This document shows, piece after piece, positions 1 through 14,398 of a DNA stretch of 64,000 nt (positions are counted from its first letter, which is position 1; every line of letters begins with the position of its first letter). The translations under genes and the position numbers were made by a program. The notes under the pieces are model-generated. The model saw only the letters and a program-made list of their open reading frames with translations, searched no databases and was not told the origin of the DNA. Source of the stretch: Rhinolophus ferrumequinum (taxonomy: Eukaryota > Chordata > Mammalia > Chiroptera > Rhinolophidae); assembly GCF_004115265.2 (NCBI RefSeq), contig NC_046304.1, positions 17,104,292 through 17,168,291 of the forward strand, given 5' to 3'.

Positions 1-164
1 TAGATACTGATAACGGAAGATGAATACAAGACACGTTTGACATCTGCGATTACAAGAGGTGCTCAGTTACCATCAGCGTCCAGACACTTCTGATGACGGT
101 GAACTACTGCTTGAGCCACGTTGACCAAAGTGTCCCCTTGTGCACACTTTTTTGGCACCCCCGG
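1..164. mobile_element. Mariner-type MITE, cut by the window edge
   Basis: This stretch is the reverse-strand relative of the element at 37627-37867. Shared blocks include TCAGCGTCCAGACACTTCTG and the terminal TTTTTTGGCACCCCCGG next to a TA. The left end is missing because the window begins inside the element. It is a non-autonomous element of the Tc1/mariner type (TA target site), with no coding capacity. Confidence 0.65.
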
Positions 165-535
165 TATTTAACACAGCACATCTCAGGACCCGTGTGCAGT
201 AAGGACATTTCCTTGCTCACAGCCGCACGAGGCTAGCAGGTACCATGCTGGACAGCACGGCTCTAGCCTCTTCCTTCAAGTCCAATGTCCACACAGCTAC
301 CATGGTGATCTATGTAATCTGATTATGGACTGTCCCTGCTTAGAGCCCACCAGTGGCCCCCATCAGGACACGGTCCCACGCCTAACGTCCCTTCATGTTT
401 CTGCCCCCGCTCCACTTGCCCATGTGGCGTCGTCCCTCACCACTCACTCTTGCTTCTCACTGTGGGCTCCAGCAACGAGGAACTACAAAATGCAGATGAC
501 ATAACGGTAAGTATGGTATAATACTAATTTTGTTT

Positions 536-585
536 TAAATATATATATACACATATATGTATATATGTGTATATATACATATAAT
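536..585. repeat. AT-rich purine/pyrimidine microsatellite
   Basis: Alternating TA with CA/TG interruptions, about 50 bases, intronic to NXN. Confidence 0.85.
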
Positions 586-2164
586 GTGTGAGAGTACAGA
601 TGATGGATAAGTATTTGCATAGAAAATACTCTAGAAAGAGACAAAAATGTAGACAGTAATGATCTCTGGTTGGTGGCATTTGGATGACTTCAAGTATTTT
701 CTTTTGGCAAATTTGTGTTTTCTATTTTTCTAAAAAAACAACCACAGGATCAAAAAGGAGAGCGGATAAAGGAACTTGCTAGAGGAGTGAGCCCTAAAGC
801 CACGCAATATGAAGTTCCACATGTTGTTCTGCACGTTTAGGATAATATTTGGGAGAAATGGGTACAGTCAATTCTCATGGATTCCATACATGTGAATTCA
901 CCTACTTGCTAAAATCTATTTGTAACCCCCAAATCAAGCTAGCGACACCTTCGTGGTCGCTCTCGGACACGCACAGGGTGGTGAAAAATCTGAGTCACCC
1001 ACCGCACACGTTCCCAGCTGAAGTTAAACAAGGCAACACGCTGCCTTCTTGTTTCAATATTGAATAAGATGTGTTTAAACAGAAATACACATAAAACAAG
1101 TTCACTGTCAGCATGGAGGGAGACGGCCATGCGTGCACACGGTCACCTGTAGCTCCATGTCACATCTCCTCTCCGTATACAGCAAACTGCAAATCACAAC
1201 TTGCTGGGTTTCAGAAAGCGCTTGAGTGCCCACTATGATGATTCATGAATAAGCACTGGCTTTAGAAGCGAGTCCCCCTCTAAGTTTCAGAACATCTACA
1301 TTCTCCCTCTCGTGAAATAGCTGGCTTGCCCCGGCAGCCCTCTTTCCAAACTCTCGAGGATAAAGCCAAGTTTGTGTCCAGGGCTGTCACGTGCCGACTC
1401 TGCTTTACTCCGGCTTCTATCTTCCTTCTCCGGTTGACATGACCTCCTGGAAGCACAGGGCAAATTCCCGTGACCCCAGGGCCCGGGGCCGGGTGCCAAG
1501 GGTTCAGGTCCCAGCGATCCCTCAACACGGGAAGGGCGCTAACTGCCTGGACAGACCCTGGGATAACAGGCCTCCTCTCCCTTCCCTGCTGGCCCAACAG
1601 GAAAAAATACTGTGGCTGCCGAGTCATCTGAATGGAATTTCTCTTTAACACTTCAGAGTCTCATCAGCCGAGATGCACCAAATGAAGCACCTGGCTCTTT
1701 TTGAATTCCTCTCTTTACATTTCCCACATTTCAGCCCTGGTAATCCCCTTCTGAAGTGCTCCGTGCTGTTGTTCAGTGAGGTAACATGTTTGTTTTTACA
1801 GCAATGAGTTACAGCCACTTGAGGCTTTCCACAGAGGTCTGCCTGGCACCCCGGGCCTGAGCCCAGCCCTTCCACCGGAAAACGGCTCTGCTCTCAGGAA
1901 CCGGCTCCTGGGACCAGGAAAATCGTCCTACTTTCTAGAGGCCAAGATACACAAAATTACCCAGGAAAAGTAGGACTGCGGCATTTCCCTCTTTTCAGGA
2001 TGCTTATCTCGCTGTTCTAGGAGCAAAATTTGGCAACGTCTTACAGTCACTGCTTGTACTTTTTTTTTTAAGGACTACCAGGAAAAACGCCAAAGAATAC
2101 CACTGACCCAGCAGTACGGAGACATGGGACCAAGCGGTCGGTCAGCCCTGTGGCCGCCTCCTCT

Positions 2165-2240
2165 CGGGGCCTCAGTTTCCTTGCCTGTAAAGGAAGGGGG
2201 TTATTACATAATCCCCAACATTCTTTCCAGTTTAACATTC
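2165..2240 (+). mobile_element. Possible MIR 3' remnant
   Basis: GGGGCCTCAGTTTCCTTGCC followed by TGTAAAGGAAGGGGG matches the forward MIR core. Only a short piece is recognisable. Confidence 0.5.
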
Positions 2241-2577
2241 AATGACCACATTGCCCCATGTTCTGTAACAAAGCATCTGTTTAATTATGATTATAGCACA
2301 AATATACAGAAGAATGTATGCCTTTGTTTCACTCTGAGACTCACCCTTCTGCTCAGAATTCCATTCCTCTCTCTACCTGAATCCTGCCAACTCTTCAGTT
2401 CTCAAACCAAACCCTACATGGATTCTTTCAATAAACATTTGTGCCCAATATTTATTAATCAGTTACACCAAAGGTGTAGAACAATGATGACTCGCCCAGA
2501 GTCCCTGCCCTCAGAAACTCTGTGGTCTGGCAGAAAGGAACAGTCACCACCTCCTGATCAACTACCATGTGCCTCCG

Positions 2578-2742
2578 ACTGTGCTGAGTGCTTCTATGAT
2601 CTGTCATCTCAAACCTCCACAGCAACCCCACAAGGTAGGTACTGCTCTCGCTCCCATTTTACAGGTGGGGAAACTGAGGCTTGGAAAGATTAAAGCAACT
2701 TGCCCAAGGTCTCAAAGCTAGAGAGGAGGCAAAAACCAGGTC
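2578..2742 (-). mobile_element. MIR-family SINE fragment
   Basis: Contains the reverse-orientation MIR words CCCATTTTACAGGTGGGGAA, ACTGAGGCTTGGAAAG and AACTTGCCCAAGGTC. Ancient and diverged. Confidence 0.75.
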
Positions 2743-2876
2743 ATCCACCAGAGGGGTCGGCCTCTCTGGCTGCTGTCTGACCAGGTCACAGGACTCTAGG
2801 TTCTCAGAGCTCCTGCGGGCAACCCCATCCCTGTTAGAAGCAACACACCACACATCACCTTACAGAGACTCTAAAT

Positions 2877-2905
2877 CATATATATGTATATATATACACA
2901 TATAT

Positions 2906-2939
<34 letters not shown>

Positions 2940-2945
2940 CGTGCC

Positions 2946-2980
<35 letters not shown>
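2877..2980. repeat. Compound (TA)n/(TG)n microsatellite
   Basis: About 60 bases of TA-rich alternation containing CATGCCATA/CGTGCCATA islands, then a run of about 16 TG units. Alternating purine-pyrimidine throughout. Confidence 0.9.
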
Positions 2981-2981
<1 letters not shown>

Positions 2982-5537
2982 TGTGCCTTATGTCCCCAGC
3001 TAAATTATAAAGGCCTTGAAGAGCAAGGGAGTGTGTTATAAATTTCTCTGCATCCTGACACTGCCCGAGGCAAATGAGATACTCAAAAAACAGGTGACTG
3101 ACCCAGGCTGGGCAGTGCCAATACAAAGCAATGAAAAGAACAAACTTGATTTTGTAATGAGTACATATGAAGTGAGAAATCTGGTTTGGGAGCTTCTTAC
3201 TTCCTCTCATCACTTCCCCTCTCCCCAGTACCATACAGCAGTGGCAAATTCCTAGAGGGATTTCCTTTGCTTTACTTAACAAACAGAAGCCATTCACCCA
3301 GAGTTTCTTCTTTATGATCTAAGGAAGAGTCTAGAAAATGCGTTTCTACAACATGGTCCAGGATGAGGTTCTTTGGTTTGAGTCTGGCCTCCTTGGTAGA
3401 AAAGCATCTGTTTCTGACTATGTGGCACGTCTGGAATCCAGACCTTCCTTCTCACTCCAAGCCCCAACCCCTAAGAGGCCACTATCAGCTTGCAAACAGA
3501 CCACTGCCGTCAGCTTCCCTGACTCTTCACCCATGAAATCGCACCTCCAACTCAGCATTACTGAAAATGTATTTTCCCGGCCATTTGCCAAAGAAACTTT
3601 TGTTTTCCTCATAAAAGGTAAAAATGTTCCCACCGAGCATGGGGAGCTTCTGTCACTCACCAGTTTTCAAACATGCATCCTCTTTCCCCAGCCCATACTT
3701 ACTTTCTTTGGCTGGATCAAATGAACTTTTTCTCCTTCTCAACTTTCCCCTTCATTCCTACGTGGTTATTTATATCTAGAATATCTTTATTTCTTAATCC
3801 ACTGGACTACCCTCTCCCTCATTTTAAAAGGTCACTTTCAAGTGATTCTTCCCAGAAAGCTTTCTTGAGGTAGGTGGCTGCAAGCTGATTCTTTTCCCCT
3901 TGTGTTCCTTTGTTCAATAAGACACGAGGTTAAGCAAGGTAACATACTCAGCTTCTGAAAATGCCACGAAACTGCTAACTAGATCAAAAGGGGGTTAAAA
4001 AAAAAAAAGTATACTAAAACAGGCCTTCAAAAACCAGATGTACACTCTTTCAGGCAAAAGCACCATCATCTGTCGCACATATATTTGTTTTCATTACAAA
4101 AGTGATTACATTCAGAACATTTGGAAATGAGAGACCCACCACCGTAGACACCACTACCCCTAACAGAACGATAAGCAATTTGGGGTATTTACTCCAATCT
4201 TTCCTCTTATACATCGGTTTAAACAAGTGTTGTAATCACGGTATGTGTATAATTTGGGATCTTGCTGTTTTGTATACAATATCTAAAGTCTAGTTCTGTG
4301 TTCCAGCAAAGTTCATTAACCCCATTTGTAATAGCCGCTCGGCGTGATTCTGAGTACTGCAATGTACGTAACCACTCCCTGACGCCCCTTTAGAGCACTT
4401 CCAATGCCTTCCTATTCTGTACAGCTTTGAAGAAGACCCTCACGAAGGTAAGATGAGGCACGTATCATTATCGTTTTGTTCTGACCCGTAAGGACATACA
4501 TTTCATCTGCACGGATGACTAACGGTTCAGATACAACTCTCACTTCTAAACACACCAATTCCCTTTCCAGTCTTAAATCAAATCCCCTTTAAAAATTCAC
4601 TGGATCTTTGCAAAGTTTGCCTTTCATAATGTCTATTATCTATTTATCTATTTAATTCCCACAGCAGCCCTTTGATTTTTCATAAGCGACCACCCTGTAT
4701 GAACCTACAACCGAATGAGTTCTCAGTTTCCTCAGCTGCCTCATACAGAAAAGAATCAGGGATTTCCAGGGGAAGCGGCGAAGGATCGCATGGGATATCA
4801 GGTAGGATGACTTTTCATGTAATAAGCTGAACATTTTCCTCAAAGCAATAGATGCGTTCCAAAGATGTAGGGGAGTTTTTCTAAGTGGCAGAAATCACAT
4901 CCTCAGCACCTCTTAGGAGCTCACAATCGAAAACAATTTGGCCTAATAAAATGAAGGTTCCTCTATAATGAAAATAATAATCATGGTCCCTTACTTTATT
5001 TCATAACTTTGAATTTGGGAGTGACGGGTTTTCTAAAAATGCAGCACACTTTAGTAAATAAAAACCTATCCTAAAAACAATATATTTGTTGTCACCTACT
5101 ACGAGTCACCACAAAAGGCACAGCATAACACAAGTGCATGGCGTGGGGAAGCCTTTTGTCCCTGTATAAGTAAATCCACATACTCTTGGAGGGGAAGGCT
5201 GACGGCCTCAGAGAACCAACCTCGTGCTTTATCCAAATGGCAGGGCACAGCAGTGGGAATTTCACAGACACTCTTCTCATTGCTTTGTGTCAGTACTAGA
5301 GGGGGCTGCTCCAGGAGGACGGGGAAAACTGCTTTCAGAGGTCTCCTTAGGCCACCACGTTCAGTAAGCATGTTCAACTAAGCCATTTTCCTTCTAGGGA
5401 GAGCAGTGTTTGGGAGATTCTGTTCCTCACCTCTGTGTTGAGTTCATTACCAACGCAGACATGACACAAAGTGACACAGGGCTAATGCAGTGACATTTCT
5501 AATCTTTACCCACCTGAGACAGCAAAAGCAGCACCTA

Positions 5538-5681
5538 CCGTGTTTCCCAGAAAATAAGACCTAACCAGAAAATAAGCCCTACCATGATTTTTCAGGATGA
5601 TATCTCCTGAACATAAGCCCTAATGTGTCTTTTGGAGCAAAAATTAATAGAAGACCCGGTCTTATTTTCGGGGAAACACGG
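5538..5681 (+). mobile_element. Tc1/mariner-type MITE (144 bp)
   Basis: It begins CCGTGTTTCCCAGAAAATAA and ends TTATTTTCGGGGAAACACGG. These are inverted terminal repeats of at least 24 bases, and each end abuts a TA (5536-5537 and 5682-5683), the target-site signature of Tc1/mariner elements. Two relatives lie at 36322 and 40173. It has no coding capacity, so it must have been moved in trans. Intronic to NXN. Confidence 0.85.
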
Positions 5682-7850
5682 TATCGCGGGCAGCCAAGAA
5701 AATGAGCAAGATCTATTTAAGAGGCTTGGTTAAAAAAATTTTTTTAAAAAGTATGTGTGTGTCCAGGTCACACACACATGCTTGTATATGTACAATGTAC
5801 AAAATACCTCTGAAGAGACACATACAAGAAACTGATAACGGTAGCCGCAAACTATGGTTGGTGGTAGGAGTGAGATGTGCTTTTCCCTGTATGCCTTTCA
5901 TTTTCTTTGAACATTTTTAACATGTGAAGGCGCTATCCTTTCAGAAAATAAAAATGAATTTCAAATGCTACACCTATTTGTGTAAAAAAATATTTAAGCG
6001 TAGGCATTTATATATGCTGTGTATGCCTATTCTTTTTCTGGAAGAATATACAAGACACTATTAACTGTGTTTATCTTTGGAAGAGGATTATTTTTACAAC
6101 CCAAAAAATGAAATGCTGGCTTCCTCCTGCAAATGGAAAAAAGTTAATAAGTGGAAAAATAGTGTTTAAGTATATGCTGAGGAAAGGAATATAAATGGCT
6201 TTTTAATATAAACAGCAGTAAAGCCATAATTTGTGCTGTCCACTCACACAAACAAACCCCACTCTCCTTGGAGAGTACCGTGTTTTGTTCCAAGGATCTG
6301 GATTCGCCTGGTAACTATAATACTATCTTCGTGGCTGTATCAACTGAAGAAGAGACGCATGATCTCAGGGAAAAAACGTCATTAACTGAGCCTTCCCAGG
6401 AAAGCAGTGCTTCAAAAAGCTCTTCGAAACGAGGGTTCCTCCAAAGTCCCTGCAAATTAATACTTTCCACAAATCCAAATGAAAGAGAATACGCTCAAGT
6501 GGTATTAAGTGGTATTTTACTCTTAAGAACATTTGTAAAAGCTTAAAACAATGCATCCGAGGGTTGAAGGCAGTGACCTTCTGCAAATTTAGGAAAGTGA
6601 CTTCCCCCCGGAAAGTGTTTTCAGGCATTTCATTCCGATGCATCTTTATGCCTAACACGTGCAATGTCAGGATTCTTAGGCACCAAACTGCAAAGCATTT
6701 GCATGTGTCATCTTAAATGGGCAATTATACCTGGGTAAGAAAATAAATCCATTTTAAAATAAGGTAAATTGTTCAGAATAGACGAATTCGTCCTAAAAAA
6801 GTCAAATATTAAGAAAAACAAATCTATCCACACAAGGACACCGAGTTGCGTTGTAGCTAGGTACTGTCTCTTGCTAATTTTGAAACAAAATGCCACAGTT
6901 AATTAGCCAGCCAGATTCTCCTCCTGCCTGCCTGATGGGGAGAAATGGCATTAAGAAAAAGACTCCCTCAGGCTCTATTAGTGCCCTAATGAGATGGTGG
7001 GGGAGGGGCTGGGAGGAGGGGACAAGGCCACCACTATTGCCACACGGCCTTCAGAAAGGGCAGGGTCGAGGTCTCCTGGACAAATGGGGCGCTCTCCACC
7101 ACACACTGTGAGGGGTGTCTGGCTACAGCTATTCCTACAGGGTACTCTCCAGGAATCAAATGTAACAACACTCCACATACGACCAGTTGATCTAGCAACC
7201 CTTCCTGTAAGGTGAATTACATCCACGGGAGAGAAAATGTGCCCATCACATCCCCTAACTGTTGTCAATGATTTCATCACAGGCAACCAAGAGGTGGAAG
7301 GAATATGCATTTTCAAAAGGGGAAAACGGGGGGCAAGTTCTGCAAACTACAGATTGGCGTCGTCGATGTCCACCTTCAATAAGACCCTACGGCTTATTAC
7401 AGTGATTCAACACACCCTCAGGACAAGAAGATCCACTTCAAAAGAAGATCACCAACTCGGGTGAACTTGTGTTCACCAAACACAAGTCATGTCAAACGTC
7501 CCTTTAAAGGGAAAGAGCAAATATCTAAGTTACAGCAAACGACTTGTTAAGATCTCCCGTGATAAACAATATTAACCAGATGGAGAAATGTGGGCTGAAG
7601 AATAATACAATTAGGCAGATTTAGAATTGGCTGGATTTGAAGTGGGTTGAACGACTGACTTACAGGCTACTATTAGCCTGGAGGAGGTCTCCAGTGCTGT
7701 GCCCTGGGGCCCCGGTCCCCAGACCTGGTCAGCGTCTGGAAGGGATATCATTTGAAGCTCGGAAGCGTCTAAGATCATCGCGGACGACCACACTGGCATA
7801 GAAAAAGATTTCAACAGACTGCAAAAGCTGATCAAATCTAAATGAACTGA

Positions 7851-7925
7851 TTTTTTTTCCTCCAATTACAGTTGACATTCGATCTTATTTTATATTAGTT
7901 TCAGGTATACAGCTTTGTACACTGA
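7851..7925 (-). mobile_element. LINE-1 3' end, antisense
   Basis: A poly-T run (7851-7858) is followed by the reverse complement of a typical laurasiatherian L1 3' terminus (sense: GTATACCTGAAACTAATATA then TGTCAACTGTAATTG). It is a short, 5'-truncated insertion. Confidence 0.7.
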
Positions 7926-9144
7926 TTCTTAAAGATGCTCGATATAAAATCTGGGACTATTCTCATTTGTGCAGGGATAAGATTGGTGAAATAGACTTTG
8001 GAGTTTGGGTTGACAAAAAGGTCAGTGAGTCAACGCAGTGTGACGGGATTGTCAGAAAAGCTAAGGCCATCTCCGGCTATGATCATGTAAGTCTACACAA
8101 TATCTAGAACAAAGAGAGCTCAGCCTCTGCGCTCAGGACAGACCACACTGGAGTCTGTGTTCAGGTTCGGGGACTACGCTTTGGGACAGGTCCCAGACAA
8201 ACTTGGAGAGGGCTCAGGTATGAGTGGCCAGGAAGGTGAGGAAACGAAAACCAACACCATATGAGAAATGGTCAAAAGACCTAGGGACCGTCACTTGGGA
8301 GAGAGAAGAGTTGTCTGCAGTTCTCTGAAAGCTGGCCAGTCCTCTGGGGAAAGATGGCTGATGTCAGAAAGACCGTCTCGGGAGACGGTCCGTTGCACTC
8401 ATCAGAAACGCCCCAGGACAGGCTGGCAGGCTGTCGCCGGGTCAGCGTAGACGGCTCTAGTGGGCAGCTCCAGATCTGCTTGTCCAGCATCCCTATCCCC
8501 TCTCTGCTAACACACCCTCACTTTGCTTGCTGAGTGCTCCCTGCTCCCGCCGTCCTCCTGATGCTCAGTCCACCTGCGGTGTGATCCCACCTCTGGCTAC
8601 ACAGGCGTGGATGTGAGTCAGGTTTGGCCAATCAGAGTATTACACACTCTGGCCATGGGGACAGGTTCTGGGGTGAGAGGGTGATCAAGCTGGCCTCCTG
8701 CGGGGGTTCTGAGAGGACCAGAAGCAAACCCAGAGCTGCTAGTGGCCCTGTCACTCCGAGGAACAGCCTGCCAGGGGTCGGGGACCCCACAGACACAAGC
8801 AGTCCCGAGCACAGCATGTGGGCACCCTCTGTCCTGAGGACAGCATGTGGGCCACCCGTGCCCACAGGCAACCTCCACCTGGACTTCTCAGTTACAAGAG
8901 ACAAGAACACTTTCAAGTCCAGGCATCAAAATTCTACAGACCTAGACTCGGGGGAAAATATGGATAAGAAACGGTTGGAATGCAGCAGGGGGGCAGACCC
9001 AGAGACAGTTTAAATGGACGGGAATAACAAATAAATAGTGAGGGGAAACTACAAGTTAAAAGAAACTTTGGAGACATAGCTACCAAATGCAGTGTATAGA
9101 CCTTATTTGCATTCAAAAACCAACCTAAAAAAAATTAGAAGGCA

Positions 9145-9450
9145 ATTGGGGATATCTGAATAGTGACTGGTCATTTGCCAGTACTAAGGGATTACTGGAT
9201 TTTTTTAGGTGTGATCTGACACTGTGGTTATTTATTTATTTATTTATTTAACGAGTTACTTAGTGAAATGCCTGTTAAGGAAATAGATATGATGCCCAGG
9301 AGTGGCTACCAGGTAATCGAGTGAGGAGCTGGAGGTGGGTGTCCAGGAGTGGACGATCCCTGTAACTGGGTTGCTGGGTACATGCGGGTTCGCTGTATTC
9401 TTTTCTCTACCTGTGCAATGTTTGAAGTTTTCCATGATAAAAAGTTAAAA
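9145..9450 (+). mobile_element. Old L1M-type 3' UTR fragment
   Basis: TTTTTTAGGTGTGATCTGAC, a GGGTACATGCGGGTTCGCTG block and TTTGAAGTTTTCCATGATAA with AAAAGTTAAAA match the remembered 3' region of ancient mammalian L1 families. A (TTTA)n tract (9228-9250) lies inside. Confidence 0.6.
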
Positions 9451-9812
9451 TAAATATGCATAAACCAGTATCTCTCCCTTACTCTCTCCCAGCTCAAAAG
9501 TGAAAATGGAAGTAGAGCAAGTACAACTGAGCACCCAATTCGTCAAAGAGCGGGTCTAGGTTTATACCCATATTCAAAGACGTGGATGTGTCCTCAAATC
9601 AACAAGTGACAAGTAATTATTGCTGAACTAGTAAGAAACTGAAGGGAAACCAGATTACGTGATAGGCTACAAGATGCAAAGAACCAGGAGCTCAGGGTAG
9701 AGGGGGGATACAGAGAAAGGGGGAAAAAAAAAAGCTGAAAATTCTTTTCTCCTGTAATCTGAATAACCATAAAATATGCAATGAAATCCAAGTGCCTGAG
9801 GTAAACATTTAA

Positions 9813-10030
9813 ATGGCACTGGCTATGCACCAGGCACTGTTCTAAACACTTTCTGAATGTTAACTCATTTCACCCTAACAACAAACCTCTAAGGTAGGCA
9901 CTACCATCTCCATTTCACTGACCAGGAACTGGACACACAGGCTGGGGAACTGGCATCAAAATCCCACTGCTAGAAAGTGAAGAAGACATGATTCAAAACC
10001 AGATCCAGAGCCCATAGTCTTATCTACTAG
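9813..10030 (-). mobile_element. MIR-family SINE
   Basis: Reverse-orientation MIR: CACCAGGCACTGTTCTAAAC, CTCTAAGGTAGGCACTACCA, then a degraded CCATTTCACTGACCAGGAAC region. Confidence 0.75.
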
Positions 10031-12287
10031 GCAACAGATTTTAAACATCCACTTACAATAACAGAGTAATTTTCAAGGTCTGTGGATATAATGCTTTAAG
10101 TTGCAGTCAAGCTCGTGCCCAGAGCTGAAAAAAACGCTGCCCTCACACCCACATGCACTGCCATTCAGAGCTCAGAAGGTAAAATTGTGATTTTTTTCCC
10201 TATTGCACGTTGTTCTGCCCAATCTTTATATTTCACATCAAACCCTGAAAAATGAGTACCAGATGAGACAGCTGTGCTGTGAGCCACCACGATCAAAAGC
10301 AAACTGTCTTGACCTAATCTCATTTAAAGAGAAAAAAAAGGGCAACGTCTTCTGATTTTAAACAGACTAAATCCATTCAGATTTTTATCCCAGGGATATT
10401 GACCAAAAAAGACAAATAAAAACTGTAAAACCGATTCATCTGGATAAAATTCTCCTAGGAAAACAAAGAGGGAAACCCTACTCCTTGAACGGCAAAACGC
10501 ACCACACCCTCTTTTATGGCTGTTCAACAATGATCCGAGATAAAAGCATTATTAACTGAGGACTGTTATTGAGTTTACCTGTAATTGGTGTCTACATCGA
10601 AATAATCCAATGGGGAGTGGGTGATATGTCACAGAAAGGAATGCTGAACTTGAGCTTACCGTTGCTTTTTCAAAAGGATTTTCTGAAAAGTGGTTCACAC
10701 AAAAATACATTGTATATCTGGTCCAAGAGTGTATATCTGGTGCAAGCAGCAGAAAATTTATGTTTGCTTTTAATCACAGATGCCACAGAACAAAAGTTTC
10801 CATTACGGGGTTTCACTCCGGAATAACAGCACTCAAGCAACTTTCAATTACTATACCTCTTACTTGTCATAAAGCAGAAAGCACATGTTGGAAATTTCAC
10901 TGGAAGTTAGAACAGCAGTTTCTGAAAACCTCATAAAAGGGAGGACTGATTTAGTCCTAGGATCTCGGCAGGATACCTGAAGTTCAATTTTGTCTCTGAA
11001 CAAAAGCACTAAAGAAGCCGGCGGGCTTTGCATAGGATGAAGGGGAGCTGGGGGCACTTCACTAGCTGATCTTGGGGGGAAAAAAAAGGCAACTTATTAA
11101 AAGACCCTTAAAAACCACCACCACCACCAAAGGCAGTGACAGAAAAGAAGTTCGGACTGTCCTGCCTTCCAAGTAACAGCAAATGCTTTAAGCAGTTAAA
11201 CTACCTCTAGCTTATTTCAGAGTCTATGCAGATCTAGAGTGAATCCACGCCAAAAGCCATTTGTTGAAAACAGAACTTTCGGCTTCCTCCTCTTCCATGG
11301 AGAATGTTTGATGTGAACATTTTTAAGATACAATTTCATGAACAGAAAAGACCGAGTTGAATTTACGGGAGTTCAGCTGAGCCCTTTCATCCAACACTGT
11401 GACCCTGATCTAATAATCGGTTCTCTTTGCTTCAATTCTGCAACTTGAACATACTTTGAAAAGTTAAAAAGCATAATATCTTCTGATTACTAGTTGCTGG
11501 AAGGCATAATATGCATGCATTTTGAGTTTCTTGGACGAAAGATGTTAGAGAAACACAAATGAAGTATGAACTATAAAAGCATGGAATGATAGGTCTGCAG
11601 ATAGGAGACTATTTTAACGGACGTTTCAAAAATAGAGAGTCGAGTCTTTTCCTATTTTTAAGCACAGAATTACAGGGCAATGCAGTTACGCATCCATTTG
11701 CTCAGTTAAGTCCTCTTTAAAGCACTCATTAAGAAACAAAAACAAAGACACCCACAGGCTGTGGGTATATACAATTATACAATTCAATTAAGGCCCGACT
11801 CTAATAGTAAATTTTAAAATCAAGCTAAGTAATAGTGAAAGCCCACATTCCAACTCACACGATGTGGAGAGACTACCGTGCTTTCAAGTTCCAATCTAAA
11901 AGTCGCCCGCCTGCTTTCTGTGATTATATTATCCAATTCTCAGCTGAACACTGATCGTCTCCCGCTCCTTTTGATTGGTTTCTGTCCTCAAGGAGCTTAC
12001 TGTTTCATGAAAAAGACAAAAAAAAAAAAAAAGGAAAAAAAAACACAAAACTCCCAGCACAAAAAGCTAAGTGCTGGGGCACCTGTGCATGCGATTGATC
12101 ACAGAAACATCTCACCTCTGGGGAAAAGAGACAGGAAAGCTTCTTAGAGCCGGGAAACCAGGACTGAGTGTAGAAGTGCCAAACTCAGCTAGATGGGAGG
12201 AGACAGAAAACTGCAGAGGTGAGAGATGAGGCAGGCGAACAGTCAGGGAGCGTGCTCCGGCGCTTGGACCTGACCCCAAAGGCTATG

Positions 12288-12522
12288 AAGAACTACTGAA
12301 TTCGGGGTGGCCAGATGGCCCAGTTGGTAGAGCGTGAATTCTGGACAACAAGGTTGCCGATTCAATTCCCACATGGGCCAGTGAGCCGCGCCCTCCACAG
12401 CTAGATTGAAGGACAACAACTTGACTTGGAGCTGATGGGTCCTGGAAAAAAACACACTGTTCCCCAATATTCCCCAATAAAAATTTTTTTAAAAAAATAC
12501 AAATAAAAAAAGAACTACTGAA
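12288..12522 (+). mobile_element. Monomeric tRNA-derived bat SINE with target-site duplication
   Basis: The body 12301-12509 is flanked by a perfect 13-bp direct repeat AAGAACTACTGAA (12288-12300 and 12510-12522). The head holds A-box-like GGCCCAGTTGGTAGAG and B-box-like CCGATTCAATTCC, as in a tRNA-derived Pol III promoter. The body runs GAAGGACAACAACTTGACTT to CACTGTTCCCCAATATTCCC and ends A-rich. Copies of the same short form are at 24035 and 61494. Confidence 0.9.
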
Positions 12523-14398
12523 GAATTCTTAAGCAGGAGAATGACATGATCAACGCTATCTTTTTGGGTTTCCTCCATGCTGGAGAGAGGCTACGGCAGT
12601 TCTGCTCCAGGTCGGTCGGCAGCCCAGTACCTGCCTGTGAGTTGTTTGCCACTGGTCCACAAGGAAACAAGTACAGAAACTGAGACGGAGCACTTAGAAA
12701 TGTTCACAGCAACCCCCAAGCTTGTAATCCATGAGCTCATCTTGTTGAACAGGACAGAGACCAGCCTGTGAGTCGCTAACTCCCTGGGCAGTTGCATGTG
12801 GTTCAGGCTGCACAGGAGTCAGGTGTGGCAGGGCCACTTGTATTGGCCTGTGACTGATTGGAAATGAACAACACAAAACAAAACGGATTACTGTCTACAG
12901 ACGGTTTGAGAAGCTGGTCTAGAACGTTGTTTCAGGAGGCAGGATTGGAAGCAAGGAGCAGCCCAGGAGAAGGCGGCTGGCACAGAGGTCCACATGACAC
13001 CTGCACTCAAGCAGTGGGGACAGGGATAGACAGAAAGGGTCAGAGTCGAGAGCAATGAAGGCGCTCAAATCAACAAGACTCGGTGCTTTTGGAGGTGAGA
13101 GGTGGAAGAGAATAACGAAGGACTCCTGAGACTCAGGAACCATTAACTTTGGAAAGAATGAATGGTAAGGTATCCAGCAACCGATGCAAGAACTTCATGA
13201 AAGTTGGGATCAGCAAAAGGATTCTACATTCACAGCCATTGTCTTTGAGTGCCTCTGAATAAGCATAATGGTAAATTAATGAAATACAGAAAACTAAGCA
13301 CCCTGGTGGTTAACACCATGCACTGCTGGGAATTCAGAACGTGAAAAAACACATCTTACGCCAAACCTCCACGCTTTCCTCCTGCAACGTTATCTCCCGT
13401 GCAGGAAGGAGCCCCTTCTAGTTCAGCATGAAGCTAGCTGGAGCCCCAAGCCCTATCGCAATAAAAGTAGACCCCCTCCCACCGAGGGACTGGTTCATCC
13501 CCCAAACCAGCTGTATACAGCAGAAAGCCCTCTCTCTCACAGGGTAGATATTAAAACAAGACTCACCCCAAAAGGAAGAGTGATAAAAAAGAGAGTGGGG
13601 GAAAAAAACAAAACTATAGGATAAAATCAATGACTATAACCTCAAAACACACGGCTTTCCTCTGGGCTCTGGTTTACATCCCAACCCATACCAGAAGACA
13701 AATCAATTAGCAAAAACTTGTGGACAGCCAGTCCGTTGGGCCTTTGCCTCTAATTAGAAGACAAGTACTGAACTCGCAATGGCTACAAGTCTGAGCAAAT
13801 GTATCCTACAGCATTCCAGAGCTGGGAAGGGAGGCGGTTCCATGGGAGGGGCTGAGGTCTCTACTGCCCCGGAGACCCAGCAGGGTCCATTTCCCACGTG
13901 GAAAGGCAGCAAATCCCAAACCTCCACGCTGCCCAGACTGAAGCAGCCAGGATGGGTGGAAGACACGCCCAGTAGCACTGGCACGCCACAAAACCATCAC
14001 CAAGTACCTAATTAATCTCTCTCAACAAGGGTGCTTCATCGTCTTCAAGTTATTACCCTTCCTCGTGCCTGGGCTTCATTGAGCTGCTGTCTCTGTTTCA
14101 CCGGCAAATAGAAGCATGGAGCTCGGTCAGTATCAGGACTATCGACACTCTAAGGAACAGTGGGTTTTTAAAAAATATTCATTTGCTTTTGTTTCATTCT
14201 TCTAGGTCTTTCTCCTCACATATCATCTCTTCTAGGGCAAATCTTTCAACTCCTTCACCCTATTCCCTTGTATGCTTGTAAGTCATTTGTTTGAAAAGTT
14301 AAGAAATACACCTCCTAACAGTACTGCAATTCTGTAATGTGATATACTCCACAGGCTCACGCTAGGAGATGGATTACTAAATTTCATGATAATTTATT